A stretch of DNA of 64,000 nucleotides from an uncultured Bacteroidales bacterium (GTDB taxonomy: Bacteria; Bacteroidota; Bacteroidia; Bacteroidales; Bacteroidaceae): assembly GCA_902763885.1 (NCBI GenBank), contig CACWTU010000006.1, positions 248,001 through 312,000 on the forward strand. Direction: 5' to 3'. The position numbers and the translations under genes are program-made. The notes beneath the pieces were generated by a model. The model worked only from the letters and a program-made list of their open reading frames with translations. It searched no databases and had not been told where the DNA came from. Position 1 is the stretch's first letter, and each line of letters opens with the position of its first letter. Shown here piece after piece: positions 27,245 to 36,768 of this stretch.

Positions 27245-29257
27245 ATGGAATTCAAACTAGTTTCACCGTTTGAGCCCACCGGCGACCAGCCTCAGGCTAT
27301 TCAGCAGCTCACTGATGGGTTGCTGAACGGTGCTCACGCCCAAACTTTATTGGGCGTTACGGGATCAGGCAAGACATTCACAATAGCCAATGTTATCAAA
27401 AACATAGGGCGCCCCACCCTGGTTCTCAGCCACAACAAGACATTGGCTGCCCAGCTTTACAGCGAATTCAAGGCTTTCTTCCCTGAAAACGCCGTTGAAT
27501 ACTACGTTTCTTACTATGACTATTACCAGCCGGAAGCGTATATTCCATCCACTGACACATACATTGAGAAAGACCTCTCCATCAATGATGAGATTGACAA
27601 GCTGCGTCTTTCTGCCACATCGGCCCTGCTTTCCGGCAGGAATGACGTGATTGTAGTGTCATCCGTATCATGCATATACGGTATGGGCAACCCGGCTGAT
27701 TTCTACAACAACGTGATTGAGCTGCGCAAGGGAGACCATCTGGACCGTAATGTACTGCTGCGCAAGCTGGTAGATTCATTATACACACGTAACGACATTG
27801 AACTGGGACGAGGCTGTTTCCGGGTAAAGGGTGAGAATGTAGATATCAACCTGGCTTACAATGATACCGCCGTCCGCATACAGTTCTGGGATGATGAGAT
27901 AGATTCCATCGAGGAGTTTGACGTGCTCACCGGTGAGCGTATTGATACATATGAATTCTATCGGATTTATCCCGCCAACCTCTTCATGACCACCAAGGAG
28001 AGTCAGGAACGTGCCATCCGGGCCATTCAAGATGACCTGGTGGAACGTGTAGAGTATTTCCAAGAGATAGGAAAACCTTTGGAAGCCAAGCGTTTGAAGG
28101 AACGTGTGGAGTATGACATTGAGATGATACGCGAGCTTGGCCATTGCAGCGGCATAGAGAACTACTCCCGATACTTTGACGGCCGCGCCGCCGGTACACG
28201 CCCCTACTGCCTGCTGGATTTCTTCCCCAAGGATTTCCTGACGGTAATTGATGAGAGCCACGTAAGCGTACCGCAGCTGCACGCCATGTACGGAGGAGAC
28301 CGCGCCCGCAAGAAATCTCTGGTGGAATATGGATTCCGCCTGCCTGCCGCATTTGACAACCGTCCCCTCAAGTTCGATGAGTTCAAGGAGCTGACAGGAC
28401 AGACCATTTACGTAAGCGCCACCCCCGCTGATTATGAACTTGAAGAGAGTGAAGGCGTTGTGGTGGACCAGGTAATACGTCCCACCGGACTGCTTGACCC
28501 CGAGATTGAGGTACGCCCCAGCAAGAACCAGATAGATGACCTTCTTGAGGAGATTGCCGTACGCTCAGAGCGTGACGAGCGTGTGCTTGTAACTACACTT
28601 ACCAAGCGTATGGCTGAGGAACTGAATGATTACCTTCTCAAGAACGGAGTGCGGTGCAACTACATACACAGTGATGTGGATACCATGGAACGAATCCAGA
28701 TAATGACTGACCTACGAAAAGGGCTGTATGACGTACTTGTTGGTGTGAACCTGCTCCGTGAGGGATTGGATCTGCCTGAGGTATCATTGGTAGCTATAAT
28801 AGATGCTGATAAGGAGGGATTCCTGCGTGATCACCGTTCACTCACTCAGACCGCGGGCCGTGCCGCACGTAACGTAAACGGAAAGGTGATACTTTACGCA
28901 GACAAGATAACGGAGAGCATGCGCCTGACCATAGCAGAGACCACACGTCGCCGCGAAAAACAGATGCGCTACAATGCCGAGCACGGCATTACGCCCAAGC
29001 AGATTGAAAAGGCTCTCAATACATCGCTGCTTATTCAAGGTACTCAGAATGATGAGCCTAAGCCATATGTGATGGAGGATAACACCAAATCTGTTGCTCA
29101 GGACCCCATTCTTAACAGAATGACCCCGCAGCAGCTTGACAAGGCCATTGCCCGCACTCGCCGCCTGATGAATGAAGCAGCCTCACGAATGGACTTCATG
29201 GAGGCAGCCCAATACCGCGACGAAATGTTCAAACTAGAAGCGCTCCGCAACTCCTGA
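27245..29257 (+). CDS. uvrB: Excinuclease ABC subunit B
   Basis: The 670-residue helicase-like protein has Walker A GVTGSGKTFT (residues 39-48), the beta-hairpin region YYDYYQPEAYIPSTDTYIEKD, DEXD-like DESHVSVPQ, TDLRKGLYDVLVGVNLLREGLDLPEVSLV, QTAGRAARN (motif VI) and a C-terminal UVR domain (MDFMEAAQYRDEMFKLE). It verifies damage and holds the pre-incision complex for UvrC. The start ATG at 27245 follows an AT-rich stretch with TATTTTTG (27229-27236). The stop TGA is immediately followed by a palindrome repeat. Confidence 0.98.
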   Translation: MEFKLVSPFEPTGDQPQAIQQLTDGLLNGAHAQTLLGVTGSGKTFTIANVIKNIGRPTLVLSHNKTLAAQLYSEFKAFFPENAVEYYVSYYDYYQPEAYIPSTDTYIEKDLSINDEIDKLRLSATSALLSGRNDVIVVSSVSCIYGMGNPADFYNNVIELRKGDHLDRNVLLRKLVDSLYTRNDIELGRGCFRVKGENVDINLAYNDTAVRIQFWDDEIDSIEEFDVLTGERIDTYEFYRIYPANLFMTTKESQERAIRAIQDDLVERVEYFQEIGKPLEAKRLKERVEYDIEMIRELGHCSGIENYSRYFDGRAAGTRPYCLLDFFPKDFLTVIDESHVSVPQLHAMYGGDRARKKSLVEYGFRLPAAFDNRPLKFDEFKELTGQTIYVSATPADYELEESEGVVVDQVIRPTGLLDPEIEVRPSKNQIDDLLEEIAVRSERDERVLVTTLTKRMAEELNDYLLKNGVRCNYIHSDVDTMERIQIMTDLRKGLYDVLVGVNLLREGLDLPEVSLVAIIDADKEGFLRDHRSLTQTAGRAARNVNGKVILYADKITESMRLTIAETTRRREKQMRYNAEHGITPKQIEKALNTSLLIQGTQNDEPKPYVMEDNTKSVAQDPILNRMTPQQLDKAIARTRRLMNEAASRMDFMEAAQYRDEMFKLEALRNS

Positions 29258-29365
29258 GGGGCACAAAGGGGACGGTTCTTTTTGTGCCCCTGTAAAAATA
29301 ATCAAAAGTTCTCATAAAAATAGGGGCACAAAAAGAACCGTCCCCTTTGTGCCCCTTTGTGCCCC
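29258..29365. repeat. Head-to-head pair of palindromes, GGGGCAC type, after uvrB
   Basis: The first copy (29258-29290) has arms GGGGCACAAA and TTTGTGCCCC; the second (29323-29355) is its reverse complement, so the two form a doublet across a 32-base AT-rich spacer. A third half-arm TTTGTGCCCC repeats at 29356-29365. The core has decayed on one side (GGGGACGGTTC versus the usual GGGGAC-GTCCCC). The doublet starts one base after the uvrB stop and ends 10 bases before the purU stop, filling the convergent gap. Confidence 0.85.
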
Positions 29366-29375
29366 TCTATTTGGG

Positions 29376-30227
29376 TTAGCTGAAGACTACGGTTTTGTTT
29401 TTGTAGACTAGGATTTTATGCTCGATATGCTTTTGGACAGCATGGGAGAGGACAATCTTCTCCAGGTCCTTGCCCTTGTTGACCAGGTCCGATGGCATAT
29501 CCTTGTGTGATATGCGGACTACATCCTGGCAGATGATAGGACCTGCATCCAGTTCAGCAGTTACATAGTGACTGGTGGCACCGATAATCTTGACACCACG
29601 ATCAAATGCGGCCTGATACGGCTTGGCACCTACGAATGCCGGCAGGAAGGAGTGATGGATATTGATTATCTTGTTGGGGTATGCGGCTATCATGCGGTCA
29701 CCGATGATCTGCATATAGCGGGCAAGTACAATGAAATCTATATTGTTCTCCTTAAGGAGCTCCATCATGGCAGTCTCCTGCTCCAACTTATTCTCCTTGG
29801 TAATGGGATATACATAATAAGGTATGCCGAACATATCGGCCACATGTTTCATGTCAGGATGGTTGCTGACAATCAGGGGTATATCCACGTTCCACTCACC
29901 TGCGCTGTAACGTGCCAGCAGGTCAAACAGGCAGTGCGACATCTTGGATACGAATATGGCCATGCGCGGTTTGTTGTCACTGTAGTAGAGGCGGAAATTC
30001 ATATCGTATTTCTTGGCATAGAGAGTGCCGAAATAATCGGAAATCTTATCCTTGGGAATAAGGAAGTTGTCAATATTCCACTCTATACGCATATTGAACA
30101 CGTTCTCAACATGATCAACGAACTGTGCCAGATAAACCACATTACCGCGGTTCTCAGTTATGAAATTGGTTATGTCTGCAATGATTCCCGGTCTGTCGGG
30201 GCAGTGCAATAATAGTGTTACAGTCAT
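29376..30227 (-). CDS. purU: Formyltetrahydrofolate deformylase
   Basis: The 283-residue enzyme hydrolyses 10-formyl-THF to formate and THF, balancing one-carbon pools. An N-terminal ACT domain (TVTLLLHCPDRPGIIADITNFITENRGNV) is followed by the formyltransferase-like domain with VLARYMQIIG, the catalytic INIHHSFLPAFVGAKPY (Asn and His) and LDAGPII (Asp). Length and order of domains match PurU. It is divergent from the SDR gene at 30357. Confidence 0.95.
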   Translation of the reverse strand: MTVTLLLHCPDRPGIIADITNFITENRGNVVYLAQFVDHVENVFNMRIEWNIDNFLIPKDKISDYFGTLYAKKYDMNFRLYYSDNKPRMAIFVSKMSHCLFDLLARYSAGEWNVDIPLIVSNHPDMKHVADMFGIPYYVYPITKENKLEQETAMMELLKENNIDFIVLARYMQIIGDRMIAAYPNKIINIHHSFLPAFVGAKPYQAAFDRGVKIIGATSHYVTAELDAGPIICQDVVRISHKDMPSDLVNKGKDLEKIVLSHAVQKHIEHKILVYKNKTVVFS

Positions 30228-30356
30228 TGTTAATGGTTTTTCAAGGCGCGAAATTACACAAAAAGGACCAATTTTATATCAATATGGCCTATAAAACAGA
30301 TACAACGGCCTCCATTAATAAATAATCATTAACTTTACGGCATATTAACAGCACAT

Positions 30357-31223
30357 ATGAACAACAGAAAATATTTTGAGGGAAAGGTAGCCATTGTCAC
30401 CGGCGCAAGTTCAGGAATAGGATTAGCCACAGCCACATTGCTGGCCAAGTATCAGGCAAAAGTGGTTCTTGCTGCAAGATCTGAGGACAAGCTCGATGAA
30501 GTACGCAAGGATCTTTCCCAATACACTGAAGTCATAAGTGTAAAGACCGATGTCTCCATAGAGGATGACTGCCGTAATCTGATTGAGGAAACCGTAAAAA
30601 AATTCGGACGCATAGACATACTCATAAACAACGCCGGCATCTCCATGCGCGCTATGTTCAAGGACCTGGACCTCAATGTGATACGCCGCCTGATGGATGT
30701 AAACTTCTGGGGTACTGTCTATTGCACCAAATATGCTCTGCCCTACCTGCTTGAATCAAAAGGCTCTATAGTTGGTGTCATCTCAACTGCAGGTTATAAA
30801 GGCCTACCCGGCCGTACAGGTTACTCGGCATCCAAGTTTGCCATAAACGGTTTCCTGGACACACTCCGTTCAGAGCATCTTTATGATGGGCTTCACGTGA
30901 TGATATATGCTCCCGGCTTTACGGCATCAAACATCCGCAAGACTGCTCTCATGGCCGATGGCAGCCAGCAGGGCGAGACTCCGCGTGAAGAGGGCAAGAT
31001 GATGACCTCAGAGCGTGTGGCGGAGATAATGCTGAATCATATCCGCAAACGTTCCAGACGAGCCACGCTCACATTTACCAGCAAGCTGTTGCTTATGCTT
31101 ACAAGGCTGTTCCCCATCATGACAGACCACATGGAGTACTGGTACATGGCACGTGAGCCGGATTCACCCTTCAAGCGCCGCTCAGAGATCCTCAAAGAGA
31201 GAAAATCAAATCACCAAGCGTAG
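30357..31223 (+). CDS. Short-chain dehydrogenase/reductase
   Basis: The 288-residue protein has the NAD(P)-binding TGASSGIGLATA (residues 15-26), NNAGISMRA, the Ser of ISTAG and the catalytic YSASK, followed by substrate-loop and a hydrophobic C-terminal segment (TSKLLLMLTRLFPIM) that may touch the membrane. Substrate is unknown. The last 13 bases overlap the end of the convergent DUF3078 gene. Confidence 0.88.
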   Translation: MNNRKYFEGKVAIVTGASSGIGLATATLLAKYQAKVVLAARSEDKLDEVRKDLSQYTEVISVKTDVSIEDDCRNLIEETVKKFGRIDILINNAGISMRAMFKDLDLNVIRRLMDVNFWGTVYCTKYALPYLLESKGSIVGVISTAGYKGLPGRTGYSASKFAINGFLDTLRSEHLYDGLHVMIYAPGFTASNIRKTALMADGSQQGETPREEGKMMTSERVAEIMLNHIRKRSRRATLTFTSKLLLMLTRLFPIMTDHMEYWYMAREPDSPFKRRSEILKERKSNHQA

Positions 31224-32569
31224 TTGAAGTTCAAAGTTAGGAACTCCTTGAACTGGCTGTAACCCATAAGATTACCGTCCTTATCAAGTTTGCGCTTAAC
31301 GGTGTCATCAAAGCGCCAATGACAGAAGAACTGGAGTGACAGATATTTGGTAAGCCTGTAGTCAATGGTATTCTCCCAGTTGGCCTCAACGCCCTCATAA
31401 CTCGTATAGAACTGAGCCTTGGATGTCCAGGTGAAATCCTCCAGGAATGACCATTTGATGTTACCGTCAAAACGGGAACCCAAGGTGTATTTGAAGTTCT
31501 TGCCGGCGTCTATACCGAAATTGGTAGCGATGCTGTCAACACTCACGTATCGACAGTTATAGGATAACGGAGACAACAATACTGAAAGCGTGATGTTCTT
31601 CTTCTTGAATTTGGGCTTATAGTCCATACCTATGGAAAGGTTTCCATAAACCGGCGCAAAGAATTTGGACTTCAGTTTTGTAGTAACCTTGGTGTCATAG
31701 ACAGGCATAAACTGCGTATAACCCTGGAATTGTGAAGAATAATACCAGTTCTCAAATGCTTTCAGGCCATACTTTGAAGTAAAGCGGATAAGGTCTTCAT
31801 TTGTACGCAAGGTGGTTTTGTTATCAATCTCTGTCGTATAGAAACCAAGTTTCAGCTCCAGCTTGTTGTCAAAAGTTGTATTTTTCCTGGCATAATTTGC
31901 TTCTGTATTGATCTGCCCCAGAATGGAATGGTTGCTCTCACCGCCCTTATACCAGTTGTCAGAATAATAACTCTGGGTATATTTACCCTGGAAATTACCG
32001 AAAACTTTCCAATAGCGCTGTCTGGGAGCAGCCATATCCGGACTGCTCTCTATTGTAGGACGTCGTCCCCTTGCCTTCACATCCAGTTGAATACCAGTCA
32101 CCATATCCTCGGATATCGGTGTCACAGTCTGCACACCCATGAGTTCCTCTTCAGTCATTCTTACCAGTTCCGGATGCTCCAGATACACCTTGGCCAGAGT
32201 CTCGTCAATCATTCTGGCAAGCGTACGCTCAGAGACATCGCCTATCGGTTCAAGCGGTAAAAGGTCATCCTGCCTATTTTGACCTTTCCTCTCCGGGGTT
32301 ATAGCTTCCGATATGGCAGACCCGTACATCACTATCGGCATAAACAGCCTGAAATACAACGGATTATCAGAGATATCATCATTAATCACATCCGATCCAT
32401 GCTCAAAAAAGGATGTCAAAGAATCAAGGTGAGCCTTGAATTTCTCAGACGTGACTAAAGTATCGGGATATGCCGATTTGAACGGATTCGACACTTCCTG
32501 AGCAATGGTTGTAATTGACAATATCAGTAATGCGGCAATCGCAAAACCTCTCTTCATATGCCTTTTCAT
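31211..32569 (-). CDS. DUF3078 protein, probable outer-membrane barrel
   Basis: The 452-residue protein has a signal peptide (MKRGFAIAALLILSITTIAQ, after a short MKRH extension) and a C-terminal beta-rich region with YSDNWYKGGESNHSILGQINTEANYARKNTTFDNKLELKLGFYTT, the core of DUF3078, ending in the aromatic strand LTLNFNYAW expected of an outer-membrane barrel. The first 150 residues (to about TPISEDM) are helical and not part of the usual domain. Function is unknown. The start could also be the ATG at 32557; a TTG at 32584 is less likely. Confidence 0.78.
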   Translation of the reverse strand: MKRHMKRGFAIAALLILSITTIAQEVSNPFKSAYPDTLVTSEKFKAHLDSLTSFFEHGSDVINDDISDNPLYFRLFMPIVMYGSAISEAITPERKGQNRQDDLLPLEPIGDVSERTLARMIDETLAKVYLEHPELVRMTEEELMGVQTVTPISEDMVTGIQLDVKARGRRPTIESSPDMAAPRQRYWKVFGNFQGKYTQSYYSDNWYKGGESNHSILGQINTEANYARKNTTFDNKLELKLGFYTTEIDNKTTLRTNEDLIRFTSKYGLKAFENWYYSSQFQGYTQFMPVYDTKVTTKLKSKFFAPVYGNLSIGMDYKPKFKKKNITLSVLLSPLSYNCRYVSVDSIATNFGIDAGKNFKYTLGSRFDGNIKWSFLEDFTWTSKAQFYTSYEGVEANWENTIDYRLTKYLSLQFFCHWRFDDTVKRKLDKDGNLMGYSQFKEFLTLNFNYAW

Positions 32570-32670
32570 AAGGTGCAAGTGCAAAAATACAATAAATTAT
32601 CGTACCCCGCCCGCACTCGCTCAATATATTTTGTACCTTTGCGTTCCGTAACGAATAATAGCATTTCAAA

Positions 32671-34566
32671 GTGGACAGAAGAACTTTATTTGGCTTGATA
32701 CTTATCCCCTTAGTATTAGTATTGGTAATGCTTTGGTCCGGTAACAACCAGAAAAAAAACGCAGACAAGACAGCACAGTACGAGCAGAAAATAGATGAGG
32801 CAAAATCATCAGACGCAGCACTGTCTGCACAGGAAAACACCGATGCTGCAACCGCCTTGCAGCAGGATTCACTGTCTCCCCTTTTCCCTGCCCTGAACGG
32901 CACTGAGACCACTACAATCCTTGACAACGGGCTTGTAAAGATAGGTATCTCCTCAAAAGGAGCAGCCCCGTGTTCTGCCCAGCTCTATAATTATAAGGAT
33001 CAGAAGGGAAGCGATGTCGTGCTCTTCAGCCAGAATGAAATAAGCATAAACTTCAAGATAGACGGCAAGAATCAGAATATCCAGAGCAAGGACCTCTATT
33101 TTGAGACAATCAGGAACGGCTCCAATTCCGTTACCATGCGTCTCAACACCTACGGTTACGGCCATCTGGACTTCATTTACACACTGCTCCCTGAGAGTTA
33201 CATGCTCAACCTTGACATCAAGGCTGCAGGCATGGAAAACTTCTTCTCATCAAACCTCAACACACTTGCCGTAGATTGGATACAGAACCTGCGCCAGCAA
33301 GAGAAGGGTTTTGAGTTCGAGCAGCGTTATACCACCCTCACCTACAAGCGCAACGACAAGAACAAGGCAAAGATATTCAATATCGCCCCTGCCACAAAAA
33401 AATCCACAAAAGCCTCTTCCAGCACAGTTGAGGAGCCTTTGGATTGGGTAGCATACAAGAACCAGTTCTTCTCATGCATCATGATTGCCTCCGGAACATA
33501 CAACGGAGGTGCACAGCTCTCAGGCGTATCATATGCCAAAGGCATAGGCTACATGAAGAAGCTCATGGCAAAAACCAGCACAGCTTTTGACCCGGCAGGA
33601 AATGAACCCACACAGTTCCAGTTCTACATCGGACCTAACGATTACAAGATCCTGAAACAGAACAGCAAGCTGGCACATGGTGACCACAAGATCAGACTGA
33701 ACCGCGTCTTTGATCTGGGTTGGCCGGTAGTTCGTGAAGTGAACCGTTTCCTTATCATACCTCTGTTCAACCTGCTTTCAAAGTGGAACCTGAATATGGG
33801 TATTGTGATACTGCTCATGACCATCATCATAAAACTGCTGGTTATGCCTGCACAGATCAAGTCATACATGTCATCCGCCAAGCAGCGTGCCCTCAAGCCT
33901 TATGTAGATGAGGTGGCCGCCAAATATCCCAAGCCTGAGGATGCCATGAAGAAGCAGCAGGAAACCATGGCCGTTTATAGCAAGTACGGTGTAAGCCCCA
34001 TGGGAGGTTGTCTCCCGATGCTTATACAGATGCCTGTCTGGACCGCATTCTTCTTCTTTGTACCGAATGCCATTGAATTGCGTCAGCAGAGTTTCCTCTG
34101 GGCAACAGACCTCACGGGATTTGATGACCTGATCAGATGGAACAACAACATACCTTTGATTGGTGACCACCTGAGCATATTCTGCTTACTGTTCTGCGTC
34201 ACCAACATCATCAATACCATCTATTCCATGCAGCAACAGCAGATGGCTCCAGGCCAGGAGGAGAGTATGAAGGCAATGCGCTGGATGTCATACCTCATGC
34301 CAGTATTGTTCTTCTTCATGTTCAACAACTACTCATCAGGTCTCTGCTATTACTACTTCATATCCGGTCTGGTAGGTATCATAACCATGATCTGGCTGCG
34401 TCGTTCAACAGATGAGAAAGCCATTCTGGCTAAACTGGAAGCCGATTATGAGGCCAGCCGCAATGACCCCTCCAAGCGCAAGCAAGGCGGAAGCAACATG
34501 ATGGCCCGTCTGGAGGCTCTTCAGAAAGAGCAGGAAAGACTGCAGAAACAACAGCAGCACAAATAG
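32671..34566 (+). CDS. yidC: Membrane protein insertase YidC
   Basis: The 631-residue insertase has an N-terminal helix (LFGLILIPLVLVLVMLWSG), a large periplasmic beta-supersandwich domain (to about residue 345), then the conserved core: LNMGIVILLMTIIIKLLVMPAQIKSYMSSAKQRALKPYVDE, YGVSPMGGCLPMLIQMPVWTAFFFFVP, further membrane helices and a basic C-terminal tail (KRKQGG). It inserts proteins into the inner membrane with or without SecYEG. The start is GTG at 32671: an in-frame TAG at 32659-32661 excludes any upstream start. A TACCTTTG -7-like box is at 32634-32641. Confidence 0.97.
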   Translation: MDRRTLFGLILIPLVLVLVMLWSGNNQKKNADKTAQYEQKIDEAKSSDAALSAQENTDAATALQQDSLSPLFPALNGTETTTILDNGLVKIGISSKGAAPCSAQLYNYKDQKGSDVVLFSQNEISINFKIDGKNQNIQSKDLYFETIRNGSNSVTMRLNTYGYGHLDFIYTLLPESYMLNLDIKAAGMENFFSSNLNTLAVDWIQNLRQQEKGFEFEQRYTTLTYKRNDKNKAKIFNIAPATKKSTKASSSTVEEPLDWVAYKNQFFSCIMIASGTYNGGAQLSGVSYAKGIGYMKKLMAKTSTAFDPAGNEPTQFQFYIGPNDYKILKQNSKLAHGDHKIRLNRVFDLGWPVVREVNRFLIIPLFNLLSKWNLNMGIVILLMTIIIKLLVMPAQIKSYMSSAKQRALKPYVDEVAAKYPKPEDAMKKQQETMAVYSKYGVSPMGGCLPMLIQMPVWTAFFFFVPNAIELRQQSFLWATDLTGFDDLIRWNNNIPLIGDHLSIFCLLFCVTNIINTIYSMQQQQMAPGQEESMKAMRWMSYLMPVLFFFMFNNYSSGLCYYYFISGLVGIITMIWLRRSTDEKAILAKLEADYEASRNDPSKRKQGGSNMMARLEALQKEQERLQKQQQHK

Positions 34567-34567
34567 T

Positions 34568-36679
34568 TTATTTCAACCACTTATCAAGCCAGTTGAAATA
34601 GGTTCTCTGCCACAGGACTCCGTTCTGTGGCTTATTTACCCAATGGTTCTCATCAGGGAACAGCAACAGTTCTGCCGTAACGCCACGCAGTCTTGCAGCC
34701 TGGAAAGCTGATATAGCCTGTGAGTAAAGTACACGGTAATCCTTCTCGCCATGGATGCAAAGGATCGGTGTGTCCCATTTATCGGCAAAAAGATGCGGTG
34801 ACGTGGCGTATGTTCTCTCTGTCACTTCATTCTTTTCCCAATAAGGTCCGCCCATATCCCAATACGGGAACCACATCTCCTCTGTCTCCAGGAACTGCTG
34901 CTCAAGATTGAAGATGCCGTCATGTGCGATGAAGCACTTGAACCGGCCATCGTGATGACCGGCAAGCCAATAGACGGAATATCCGCCAAAGCTGGCTCCT
35001 ACACAACCCAGACGTTCCTTATCCACGTACGGCTCTTTGCTTATATCATCAATTGCAGAAAGCAGGTCACTCATACACTGCCCGCCATAGTCTCCGCTTA
35101 TATCCTCAAGCCACTTCTTTCCGAATCCAGGCAGTCCTCTGCGGTTGGGAGCAACAATTATATAGCCATTGTCTGCCATGATACGGAAGTTCCATCGGTA
35201 GCTCCAGAACTGGGAAACCATATTCTGAGGTCCACCCTCACAGAACAACAGTGTAGGATATTTCTTGGTTTCATCAAAGTCTGGCGGGAATACGACCCAT
35301 GCCAGCATATCCTTGCCGTCAGAGGTCTTCACTACGCGCGCATCAACCCTGATATTATTCAACTGGCTGAATATATGATCGTTCTCATGCGAGAGTTTCT
35401 CAGCAAGTCCGCGTCTTATGTCAACCAGAAAAATTTCTGTCGCAAATCGCATTGACTGACGCGTTACTATAAGGTTCCTGTCATTTGTCCACACCAATGA
35501 ATTGTAATCACATACATCATCATTGATTGTCAGGATATTACCGTTCAGATCAGCAGAGAACAGTGACATACGTCCCTGCCATGAGCCTATGAAAAAGAGG
35601 TAGTCCCTCTCCCGGGCCCAAATGAAATTATCCACATTACTGTCAAAGCCATCTGATACGGACCATTTGCTGTAATCCTCCAAATCCATTACATATAGAC
35701 GGTTTATATCACTCTCATAACCGTCACGCTCCATACTCTGCCATGCAATGAAACGGCCGTCGGAACTGAACTTGGGATTTATATCATATCCCATATTCTT
35801 ATCCTCGGCGCCATCCAGCTTGCACAGATTAATGGTCTTGCCACTCTCTATATTATATAGGTATATATCTGAATCCGTACTCTTGGAATACTCCGCCCCA
35901 ACCTTCTTACGGCAGGTGTAAGCAATGTTCTTTCCATCCGGACTCCAGGCGAACTGCTCTATCCCGCCAAACGGCAGCATCGGGCTTTCATATGGTTCGC
36001 CTTCAAGCAGGTCAATTGCATCGGCCGCAATCTTATTGCCGTCAAAAGCTGAAACAAACGGATGCGGAACAGATGTGGTCCAGCTGTCCCAGTGACGGAA
36101 CATAAGGTCATCGGCTATCATACCGGAAGCCTTGGGAAGGTCATCATACTGTTTCTCTTTTACCAGGGGATTGGGAACGCTCATGACAGTAAGCACGTGA
36201 CTCATGTCCGGAGAGAAGAGGAATCCCTCAATGTCACGTTCTGCCGATGACAGCATCTTGCGGTGTTTTCCGTTGACATCCATGCACCATATCTGCTGTA
36301 TTCCGTCTTTGGCTGAAAGATATGCGATGTGCTCATTATCCATCCATGCCGGGCTGTGTTCCGATACAGCCGTTCCGGTGAGCAGCTTCACGTTACTGCC
36401 ATCACTGTTCATCACATATATCACAGTATGGCTGGCGTTCTCCTCAACGCTGTAATAAGACACCTGATACGCAATCTTTGAACCATCGGGTGATACGGCA
36501 ACATCTGCAATCCGGCCTAAAGCCCACAGAGCCTCCGGCGTAAGACGTCCGTTCTCTATTTGAAAATCACTCTTTCCGATGTTTACCTTACTGTCATCTT
36601 TCTTTACCATCATAAGCAACAAAAACGTAAAAACTGCAGCAAATGCCACGATGAATGCTTTGAATCGCCTGTTATCCAT
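34568..36679 (-). CDS. S9-family prolyl oligopeptidase-like peptidase
   Basis: The 703-residue enzyme starts with a signal anchor (FIVAFAAVFTFLLLMMV), followed by a beta-propeller with TolB-like blades (VAVSPDGSKIAYQ, FAWSPDGKNIAYTC, NPKFSSDGRFIAWQS) to about residue 440. The catalytic alpha/beta-hydrolase domain has S563 in GASFGGYS, the Asp in HGEKDYRV and the His in DENHWV. Members release dipeptides or acylaminoacids from peptides; the group resembles dipeptidyl-peptidase 5 of the phylum. It probably acts in the periplasm on scavenged peptides. It is divergent from the DsbD-type gene. Confidence 0.92.
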   Translation of the reverse strand: MDNRRFKAFIVAFAAVFTFLLLMMVKKDDSKVNIGKSDFQIENGRLTPEALWALGRIADVAVSPDGSKIAYQVSYYSVEENASHTVIYVMNSDGSNVKLLTGTAVSEHSPAWMDNEHIAYLSAKDGIQQIWCMDVNGKHRKMLSSAERDIEGFLFSPDMSHVLTVMSVPNPLVKEKQYDDLPKASGMIADDLMFRHWDSWTTSVPHPFVSAFDGNKIAADAIDLLEGEPYESPMLPFGGIEQFAWSPDGKNIAYTCRKKVGAEYSKSTDSDIYLYNIESGKTINLCKLDGAEDKNMGYDINPKFSSDGRFIAWQSMERDGYESDINRLYVMDLEDYSKWSVSDGFDSNVDNFIWARERDYLFFIGSWQGRMSLFSADLNGNILTINDDVCDYNSLVWTNDRNLIVTRQSMRFATEIFLVDIRRGLAEKLSHENDHIFSQLNNIRVDARVVKTSDGKDMLAWVVFPPDFDETKKYPTLLFCEGGPQNMVSQFWSYRWNFRIMADNGYIIVAPNRRGLPGFGKKWLEDISGDYGGQCMSDLLSAIDDISKEPYVDKERLGCVGASFGGYSVYWLAGHHDGRFKCFIAHDGIFNLEQQFLETEEMWFPYWDMGGPYWEKNEVTERTYATSPHLFADKWDTPILCIHGEKDYRVLYSQAISAFQAARLRGVTAELLLFPDENHWVNKPQNGVLWQRTYFNWLDKWLK

Positions 36680-36768
36680 TACTGATTGAATGTTTGAAAT
36701 GCGAATATATCATTTATTATCGACAAATAGGTAAGGGTTATTTGTTATCTTCGCGGAAAATAAGCTAT